Below, in pieces: positions 57,996-64,000 of a stretch of 64,000 bases of DNA. Below the pieces are notes generated by a model. That model worked only from the letters and a program-made list of their open reading frames with translations, was not told where the DNA came from and searched no databases. Within the stretch, counting starts at the first letter, position 1. Every line of letters starts with the position of its first letter. The stretch comes from JARRKC01 sp037388505 (GTDB taxonomy: Bacteria; Acidobacteriota; UBA6911; RPQK01; JAPXNP01), in assembly GCA_037388505.1 (NCBI GenBank), contig JARRKC010000029.1:1-64000 (forward strand), read 5' to 3'. The translations under genes and the position numbers were made by a program.

Positions 57996-58778
57996 GTGCG
58001 AATCGTGGTTCTGGGCAGTGGCAGCGGTGGTAATTGTACGCTCGTCGAGACGGGGCGGACCTGTTTGCTGATCGATGCAGGCTTCGGCACCCGAAGTCTG
58101 AATCGCCGGCTGTCAGGTGCGGGGGTCAATCCGACGTCGATCGACGCCGTCGTCGTCACGCACGGGCATCGGGACCACGTGGCGGGTGTCAAGTCCGTGC
58201 TCAAGAAGCATCGCGCCGTGCTGTACGTCAACGAGGGGACCCGCCAGGAAACATCCTTGTTGGACCGTGTGGATCGCTGCGAGATCTTCCAGGCCAATCA
58301 GCCCTTCCAGATCGGAGACGTCAGTATTGAAGCCTTTGACGTTCCTCATGATGCGGCGGAGCCAGTCGGCTTCTGTATTCGCAGCGACGGAATCAAAGGA
58401 GTCCTGGCGACCGACGTGGGGCAGGTGACGCCAGAACTGGTCCGGCAGACGAGACAATGCCAGTGGCTGGTGCTGGAAGCAAACCATGACGAGGACCTCT
58501 TGAAGCTTGGTCCCTATCCGTGGGTTCTGAAGAGGCGGGTTCTCGGCAATCGCGGTCACCTGTCCAATGCGGCGCTGGCTGACTTCGTCCTGGAGGAGTT
58601 CGACGGCTCGGCGTCCCACCTCTTCCTGGCCCATCTCAGCCGTCAGAACAATCATCCCGAATTGGCCCTCGAAACCGTCCGAAAGGCGCTTGCAGCAAGG
58701 CCCGGGCCCCGGAACGGCCACAACACTCAAGTCCTCTTGACTGACCAATTTAAACCTTCCATAGTGGTAAACGTATGA
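57996..58778 (+). CDS. MBL-fold metallo-hydrolase (YycJ/WalJ-like)
   Basis: The protein has 260 residues from a GTG at 57996. The metallo-beta-lactamase HxHxDH is in VVVTHGHRDHVAGVK. Other markers are GSGSGGNCTLVETGRTCLLI (the YycJ-type N-terminus), FDVPHDAAEPVGFCIRS, GVLATDVGQV, LEANHDEDLL and FLAHLSRQNNHPELA. YycJ/WalJ proteins act in cell-wall or DNA-related processes and are thought to be nucleases. The gene overlaps purB by four bases (ATGA). Confidence 0.92.
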   Translation: MRIVVLGSGSGGNCTLVETGRTCLLIDAGFGTRSLNRRLSGAGVNPTSIDAVVVTHGHRDHVAGVKSVLKKHRAVLYVNEGTRQETSLLDRVDRCEIFQANQPFQIGDVSIEAFDVPHDAAEPVGFCIRSDGIKGVLATDVGQVTPELVRQTRQCQWLVLEANHDEDLLKLGPYPWVLKRRVLGNRGHLSNAALADFVLEEFDGSASHLFLAHLSRQNNHPELALETVRKALAARPGPRNGHNTQVLLTDQFKPSIVVNV

Positions 58779-60073
58779 TTCAGCGGTACACCCTTCCGGC
58801 CATGGCCGAGGTCTGGTCGGACGAGCGCAAGTTCCGAGCCTGGCTCGAAGTCGAGATCGCAGTCTGTGAAGTTCTGGCGGAGCGGGGCGACATCCCGGCG
58901 GAAGCTGTGGAGGTCATCAAGCGCAAGGCGAATTTCTCTGTCGAGAGGATCCGCGAGATCGAAAAGGTGACTCGTCACGACGTGATCGCCTTCACGACCG
59001 CGGTGGCGGAGCAGGTCGGACCCGAGTCGCGGTTCATACATCTGGGGCTGACATCGACCGACGTCGTGGATACGGCTCAGGCACTGCAGGTTCGGGAAGC
59101 TTCCGATTTGATTCAAGCCGAACTCGTGAAGCTGTTGGAGACCGTCAGGGAGCAGGCACTGCGCTACCGGCGTACCATCATGATCGGCCGAACGCACGGT
59201 GTTCATGCCGAACCGACGACGCTCGGCCTGAAACTCGCGGTCTGGTACACGGAACTCGAGCGGCATCTGGACCGCTTCAAACACGCCCGGGCCAACCTCG
59301 AGGTCGGAAAGATCAGCGGCCCGGTGGGCTCCTACACGCATCTGCCACCCGATGTCGAGGAGGCCGCCTGCAGGAAACTGGGGATCCCCTTTGCCAAAGC
59401 TTCGACACAGACGCTGCAGCGGGACCGTCACGCGGAATACATCTGTTGTTTGGCCATGCTCGGGGCCACTTATGACAAAATGGCTACCGAGATTCGTCAT
59501 CTCCAGAGAACCGAGGTTCGAGAGGCGGCGGAGTCCTTCGCGAAAGGCCAGAAGGGCAGTTCCTCCATGCCCCACAAGCGCAATCCGGTCACCTGCGAGC
59601 AAATCAGCGGACTCTCCAGGGTCCTTCGCGCCAATGTGGTCGTGGCGCTCGACAATGTGCCCCTGTGGCACGAAAGGGATATTTCGCATTCCTCCGCCGA
59701 GCGCGTGATCCTCCCCGACAGTACGACACTGGCTCACTATCTGACGGTCAAGGTGAATCAGGTTATTGGCGGCATGGACGTGGATTCCCAACAGATGCTG
59801 CGAAACCTGGAGCTCATGAAAGGATTGATTTTCTCGGGTACTCTCCTATTGGAGTTGGCGCGCAAGGGCGTATTGCGGGAGACGGCCTACGAGTGGGTCC
59901 AACGGAACGCCATGCGGGTCTGGGATGAAGGTACGGACTTTCGTTCGCTGATCCTTGCCGATCCCGATATCCGCCAGCATCTGACGGAAGAAGAAATACT
60001 CCGCGCCTTCGACTATGAGGAGCGTTTGAAGTACGTCGACAGGGTCTTCGAGCGGGTCTTTGAAGAAGGATGA
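58775..60073 (+). CDS. purB: Adenylosuccinate lyase
   Basis: The protein has 432 residues, the standard length. The signature loop KGSSSMPHKRNPVTCEQISG, HLGLTSTDVVDTAQALQ, MIGRTHGVHAEPTTLGLKLA and WHERDISHSSAERVILPDST are intact. PurB cleaves SAICAR and adenylosuccinate in purine synthesis. It overlaps the MBL gene upstream and the pncB-like gene downstream by four bases each. Confidence 0.97.
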   Translation: MIQRYTLPAMAEVWSDERKFRAWLEVEIAVCEVLAERGDIPAEAVEVIKRKANFSVERIREIEKVTRHDVIAFTTAVAEQVGPESRFIHLGLTSTDVVDTAQALQVREASDLIQAELVKLLETVREQALRYRRTIMIGRTHGVHAEPTTLGLKLAVWYTELERHLDRFKHARANLEVGKISGPVGSYTHLPPDVEEAACRKLGIPFAKASTQTLQRDRHAEYICCLAMLGATYDKMATEIRHLQRTEVREAAESFAKGQKGSSSMPHKRNPVTCEQISGLSRVLRANVVVALDNVPLWHERDISHSSAERVILPDSTTLAHYLTVKVNQVIGGMDVDSQQMLRNLELMKGLIFSGTLLLELARKGVLRETAYEWVQRNAMRVWDEGTDFRSLILADPDIRQHLTEEEILRAFDYEERLKYVDRVFERVFEEG

Positions 60074-61467
60074 CACCGCAATCCCTGTTTCTCGATCAAG
60101 ACAATCTGGGGCTCTGCACTGACCTTTATGAGTTGACCATGGCCGCGGCGTATCTCCACGCCGGTGTCCACGAACGCAAGGCTGTCTTCGAACTCCATAC
60201 GCGTCGACTCCCTCCGCATCGCAACTTCCTCCTGGCTGCGGGCCTGGAACAGGCACTTTCGTATCTGGCCAATGTGAGATTCGACGGAGCCTCTATCGAT
60301 TTTCTGCGAGGGCTCAACGTCTTCAAGAACGTCGACGAACGATTCTTCGAGTATCTGCGGGAATTCCGGTTCGAAGGCAACGTGTTGGCGATGCCCGAGG
60401 GAACGCCCTTCTTCGGCAACGAACCCGTCATTCAAGTCGAAGCCCGGATCATCGAGGCTCAGATCGTCGAGACCTATTTGATCAATATCGTGAATGTGCA
60501 GAGCATGGTGGCATCGAAGGCGGCTCGGATCTGCTACGGTGCCGGCGAGCGTCCTGTCATCGATTTCGGGAGCCGCCGTGCTCACGGACCGCAGACTTCC
60601 CTGCTGGCTGCGCGAGCCGCCTACATCGGAGGCTGCGCGGGAACCAGCAACGTACTGGCGGGAGCCCTGCTGGACATCCCCGTCAGCGGCACGATGGCCC
60701 ATTCATTCGTCCAATTCTTCGACCTGGAAGAAGAAGCTTTCCGGGCTTATTACGAGACCTTTCCGGAATCCGCCGTCCTGCTCGTCGACACCTACGATAC
60801 CGAAGAGGGCATCCGGAAAGCGGCGCGCACCGGCGAGAGGATCTCCGGCGTTCGGTTGGACAGCGGAAACCTGGTGAAGTGGTCGCGGCGCGCCCGGCAG
60901 ATCCTGGACGAGGAGGGCCGAACCGAGACCCGCATCCTCACCAGCGGAGGTCTTCACGAAGAAGATTTGGAACGATTCGGATTCCGAGGAGCTCCAGTCG
61001 ACGGCTACGGAGTGGGAACGGACCTGGTCGTGTCGGCGGATGCCCCGGGCTGCGATCTCGTCTACAAGCTCGTCGAAGCCGAAGGGCGTAGGGGAGGCGG
61101 GCAGCCCCGCTTCAAAGCGAGCGAAGACAAGGTGACGCTGCCTCACCGCAAGCAGGTCCATCGAAAGCATGTGGACGGGGAATTCAAGGGTGATCTGATT
61201 GCCAAATGGGATGAGGAACTACCGAACGATTTTGTTGGCAGTCGGCCGCTTCTCGAACCTTATATGAAGAACGGACGTCTCTGCCGCGAACTGCCGGACG
61301 TTCACGAGATTCGTGAGACGGCCGGCCGGCAAATGGCTCAGCTCCCGTCGCCGCTGCTGAATCTACACGCGCCAGAGCCGTACGAAGTCGCGATCAGCCG
61401 GGAACTCCGGCGGACGCTTGAAACGCTGACCGAGCGCTACGTTCTGGGTAGCGAGGACTCGAGGTGA
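60070..61467 (+). CDS. pncB: Nicotinate phosphoribosyltransferase
   Basis: The protein has 465 residues. The N-terminus LGLCTDLYELTMAAAYLHAG, DFGSRRAHGPQTSLLAARAA, GTSNVLAGALLDIPVSGTMA with HSFVQFF (the phosphorylated histidine), and SGVRLDSGNLVKWSRRARQI define the NAPRTase family. It adds phosphoribose to nicotinate, using ATP, to make nicotinate mononucleotide in NAD salvage. It overlaps purB and is immediately followed by the M20 peptidase gene. Confidence 0.94.
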   Translation: MTPQSLFLDQDNLGLCTDLYELTMAAAYLHAGVHERKAVFELHTRRLPPHRNFLLAAGLEQALSYLANVRFDGASIDFLRGLNVFKNVDERFFEYLREFRFEGNVLAMPEGTPFFGNEPVIQVEARIIEAQIVETYLINIVNVQSMVASKAARICYGAGERPVIDFGSRRAHGPQTSLLAARAAYIGGCAGTSNVLAGALLDIPVSGTMAHSFVQFFDLEEEAFRAYYETFPESAVLLVDTYDTEEGIRKAARTGERISGVRLDSGNLVKWSRRARQILDEEGRTETRILTSGGLHEEDLERFGFRGAPVDGYGVGTDLVVSADAPGCDLVYKLVEAEGRRGGGQPRFKASEDKVTLPHRKQVHRKHVDGEFKGDLIAKWDEELPNDFVGSRPLLEPYMKNGRLCRELPDVHEIRETAGRQMAQLPSPLLNLHAPEPYEVAISRELRRTLETLTERYVLGSEDSR

Positions 61468-62841
61468 ATGATGGATGAAGTCATCGACTATATCGACAAA
61501 AACTCCTCCCGGTATCTCGAGGAGCTAAATCAGTTTCTTCGGATACCGAGCGTGAGCACCGATCCCTCTTGCCGGCGGGACATCCGAAAAGCGGCCGAGT
61601 TCGTCTTGGGTCAGCTCAGGAACGCCGGTGTCACGACTGTGGAAATCATTGAAACCGAAGGACATCCGATCGTCTACGGAGAAGTCGTCGTAGATCCGGC
61701 CAAGCCGACGGTCCTGCTCTATGGTCATTACGATGTCCAACCCGTGGACCCGGTCGATCTCTGGGACTCGGGCCCCTTCGAGCCGACGGTTCGCAACGGG
61801 CGACTTTATGCCAGAGGCGCCACCGACGACAAGGGACAGCTGATGGTCCACTTCAAGAGCATCGAGGCCTTCAAGGCTACGAAGCAGGTATTGCCGGTGA
61901 ACCTCAAGTTCGTTATCGAAGGAGAGGAGGAAATTGGGAGTCCCCACCTCGTCCCCTTCATCGATGACAACGTCGAGCGATTGGCTTGCGACGTCGCCCT
62001 GATTTCCGACACTGCCATGTTTGCTCCCGGGATCCCCTCTATCTGCTCGGGTCTGCGCGGTCTGGCCTACATGGAAATCCAGCTCCAGGGACCTAAAGGG
62101 GATCTGCACTCGGGTTCCTTCGGTGGCCCCGTACACAACCCGGCAAACGTTTTGGCCGAGATTCTCGCTTCAATGAAGGACGAAAAGGGTCGCGTCACGA
62201 TCCCGCATTTCTATGATGACGTTGTTCCGCTGAGCAGCCGGGACCGCGAGGAGTGGGCCGCCCTGCCTTTCGATGAAGGAGCATTCAAATCGGAACTGGG
62301 CGTGAAGGCGCTCGACGGCGAGCAGGGCTACTCGCCTCTGGAGCAAATCTGGGCCCGCCCCACGCTCGACGTCAACGGTCTCTTGAGTGGCTTCACGGGC
62401 GAGGGCGCGAAGACCGTACTCCCGTCGAAAGCGATGGCCAAGGTCAGCATGAGGCTGGTTCCCAATCAGGATCCTGAGCGCATCGAGAAGCTGTTCAGTG
62501 AGTATGTTCGGTCGGTGGCACCGCCGAGTGTCAGCGTCCACATCCAGAGTCTCCACGGAGGCCGGCCCTGGGTTGCTTCGCTCGATCATCCGGCGCTGGT
62601 CGTGGCGGCGGACGCCATCGAGAGGGGCTTCGGCAAGCGCCCCATTTTCCAGCGGGAAGGCGGCTCGATTCCGATCGTCGCCACCTTTAGCGAGGTGTTG
62701 AAGGTGCCGTCGGTTCTGATGGGTTTCGGGCTTCCGGACGAGAATGCCCACGCGCCGAACGAACACTTCGATCTGGTGAACTTCTACGGGGGAATCAAGA
62801 GCTCGGCGTACTTCCTGGGGGAGCTGGCGGAGAAGATGTAA
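61468..62841 (+). CDS. M20-family dipeptidase/peptidase
   Basis: The protein has 457 residues, with an ATG at 61468 directly after the pncB stop or at 61471. Metal-site motifs are VLLYGHYDVQPVD, LYARGATDDKGQLMVHFKSI, FVIEGEEEIGSPHL, ALISDT and the C-terminal DENAHAPNEHFDL. The dimerisation domain is inserted around 200-380. It resembles the PepV/CNDP-type M20 peptidases that cut dipeptides. Its 3' end overlaps the GH97 gene on the opposite strand by 47 bases. Confidence 0.94.
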   Translation: MMDEVIDYIDKNSSRYLEELNQFLRIPSVSTDPSCRRDIRKAAEFVLGQLRNAGVTTVEIIETEGHPIVYGEVVVDPAKPTVLLYGHYDVQPVDPVDLWDSGPFEPTVRNGRLYARGATDDKGQLMVHFKSIEAFKATKQVLPVNLKFVIEGEEEIGSPHLVPFIDDNVERLACDVALISDTAMFAPGIPSICSGLRGLAYMEIQLQGPKGDLHSGSFGGPVHNPANVLAEILASMKDEKGRVTIPHFYDDVVPLSSRDREEWAALPFDEGAFKSELGVKALDGEQGYSPLEQIWARPTLDVNGLLSGFTGEGAKTVLPSKAMAKVSMRLVPNQDPERIEKLFSEYVRSVAPPSVSVHIQSLHGGRPWVASLDHPALVVAADAIERGFGKRPIFQREGGSIPIVATFSEVLKVPSVLMGFGLPDENAHAPNEHFDLVNFYGGIKSSAYFLGELAEKM

Positions 62842-64000
62842 CAGGAATCTCAGATTCTACTGGCCTGAAGTGGATCGCCACTCCTCCGCCGGGAGCCAGC
62901 TTCAGATGAAGCTCAGAGGTCGCCCTGACGCGCTGCTGAGAGATACTGGTCTGTTTGGGAGCCGTCGCAGCGTCCGGTGCGTCGGCATAGATTTCCGCCA
63001 CGTACTCTCCCTCACCAAGAAAACCCAACGGTAGCCGGATCTCTCTGGGAGTCCGGTTCGTGATGCTCCCGACGTACCAGTCCCGACTGCTCCGGCGTGC
63101 CACGGTGACGTATTCGCCCACATGGCCGTTTAGGGCGCGCGTTTCATCCCAGGTCGCCGGAACGTCTCGAATGAACTGAAATGCGGGCTCCTCCTTGTAG
63201 GCTCCGGGATAATCGGAAACCATCACGAGTGGACTCTCGAAGACGACGTAGAGGGCCAGCTCGTGAGCTCGGGTCGCCAACACCATAGGCCGGCGATAGC
63301 GGGGCTCGAATTCGGCGGGGGTAACGTTGTCAAAGCCTCCAGGCGTGTAGTCCATCGGCCCTGCCAGCATCCGGGTGAAGGGCAGCATGACATCGTGTTC
63401 CGGGGTCGTCCGGGCGCTCCATTTGAGATACTCGAGGCCCATTACACCTTCACGGGTCACCAGGTTGGGATAGGTACGGCGGATTCCGTCGGGCTTGTAA
63501 GCGCCGTGAAAGTCGATCATGAGGTGATGCTGGGCGGCCTCCCTCAGGACTCGGTGGTAGAAGTCAACCATCCACTGGTCGTCACGATCCATGTAGTCGA
63601 TCTTCACGCCCACGACCCCCCATTTCTCGAAAAGGGGGAAAGCCTCATCCATCTGGCGATCAATTGCGGCCCAGTGCGCCCATAGCCAGACGCCGATTCC
63701 CTTGGATTTGGCATGGGCGAGAATCTCCGGCATGTCAATGTGGGGGCTGGTCTTGGTAATGTCCCCTCCAGACCGGTCGCGACCGCGCTCGGACCAGCCC
63801 GCGTCGATCAACATGAACTGCAGATTAGAGGCTGCGGCGAAATCGATATAGTGTTTCATCGTCACCGTATTCATACCGGATCGCAACTTGAAATAGAGAC
63901 CCTCCGCATAGTCACCCGACCACCAGTCCCAGGCCGCTTTGCCTGCTTTGATCCAGGATGTGTCTGCGATCGCGCATGGTGGGTTCAGGTTGAGAACGAG
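62795..64000 (-). CDS. Glycoside hydrolase family 97 protein (N-terminus beyond the window)
   Basis: The reading frame is open to the window edge, so only the C-terminal 401 residues are seen. The catalytic barrel includes NPPCAIADTSWIKAGKAAWD, LQFMLIDAGWSERGRDRSGG, GVWLWAHWAAIDRQMDEAFP, VVGVKIDYMDRDDQWMVDFY and LVTREGVMGLEYLKW. The KIDYMD aspartate matches the nucleophile of retaining GH97 enzymes, and inverting enzymes lack it. The C-terminal beta domain is VARRSSRDWYVGSITNRTPR onward. GH97 enzymes are secreted alpha-glucosidases or alpha-galactosidases that use calcium. The tail overlaps the M20 gene. Confidence 0.9.
   Translation of the reverse strand, partial: LVLNLNPPCAIADTSWIKAGKAAWDWWSGDYAEGLYFKLRSGMNTVTMKHYIDFAAASNLQFMLIDAGWSERGRDRSGGDITKTSPHIDMPEILAHAKSKGIGVWLWAHWAAIDRQMDEAFPLFEKWGVVGVKIDYMDRDDQWMVDFYHRVLREAAQHHLMIDFHGAYKPDGIRRTYPNLVTREGVMGLEYLKWSARTTPEHDVMLPFTRMLAGPMDYTPGGFDNVTPAEFEPRYRRPMVLATRAHELALYVVFESPLVMVSDYPGAYKEEPAFQFIRDVPATWDETRALNGHVGEYVTVARRSSRDWYVGSITNRTPREIRLPLGFLGEGEYVAEIYADAPDAATAPKQTSISQQRVRATSELHLKLAPGGGVAIHFRPVESEIPVTSSPPAPPGSTPSS

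Noticed and set aside
1..64000. CRISPR arrays, IS elements, prophage, integron attC sites, rRNA operon
   Set aside because: I looked for direct repeats with spacers, transposase/integrase motifs, phage structural genes and rRNA signatures and found none.

Overview
This window looks like bacterial chromosome of moderate-to-high GC from a Gram-negative (diderm) lineage, most plausibly an Acidobacteriota or similarly deep-branching environmental genome. The placement is inferred from gene content: a TolC-type outer-membrane protein, an OmpA-type porin, tandem M16 peptidases, ThuA and DUF1080 proteins, an UnbV/ASPIC protein, a bactofilin, GH97, and a sigma factor linked to LiaF/DUF4097 proteins. 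No 16S rRNA is present to confirm it. I found no phage, insertion sequence, CRISPR array or plasmid signature. Most genes are housekeeping or envelope genes in short operons.

Layout. 1-2.2 kb: the end of a TrkH potassium channel subunit and a convergent TolC-family gene. 2.2-3.4 kb: a gene-free stretch whose plus strand folds into a chain of stem-loops, at least six capped by cUUCGg tetraloops, ending near a 7-T run. I interpret it as a large structured noncoding RNA, and it is the most unusual object here. 3.4-7.7 kb: ThuA-like protein, a secreted protein, an M16 peptidase, a second M16 gene broken by an internal deletion, and a TPR protein. 7.8-14.5 kb (minus strand): acyl-CoA dehydrogenase, an atypical ETF:quinone oxidoreductase, EtfB, EtfA and a frameshifted FabI in one tight operon. 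14.9 kb: tRNA-Thr(CGT) with an extended -10 promoter.

15.2-24.4 kb: mixed genes (degenerate receiver, secreted protein, PilZ, membrane HEAGH protein, phosphoesterase, DUF1080, threonine dehydrogenase-like enzyme, ABC-2 permease with DUF420). 24.6-33.3 kb: canonical ETF-QO, a 1185-residue TPR/FG-GAP/UnbV protein, a methyltransferase-like gene overlapping a bactofilin, an RDD protein and queC. 33.4-37.4 kb: one reading frame joining an OmpA-type porin to a ten-Asp-box protein that has its own lipoprotein signal. 37.8-44.1 kb: CPBP protein overlapping rnc, a TPR protein, an HExxH/TPR protein, DUF2062, thiL and nrdR.

44.4-48.8 kb: an ECF sigma/anti-sigma operon with LiaF-like and DUF4097/DUF2154 envelope proteins. 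48.8-54.3 kb: a bacilliredoxin and a HlyD-HlyD-HlyD-MacB-like export operon with no ATPase. 54.4-58 kb: a eukaryote-style kinase-like/dCMP deaminase fusion, mtaB and rlmN. 58-62.8 kb: MBL hydrolase, purB, nicotinate phosphoribosyltransferase and an M20 peptidase, facing a partial GH97.

A recurrent feature is a set of intergenic low-complexity 'word' repeats (near 14.7, 18.3, 22.6, 48.8, 54.37 and 55.5 kb). Each locus uses its own short word, present in both orientations, so each can fold as a hairpin. At two loci the repeat forms the C-terminal codons of the neighbouring gene.
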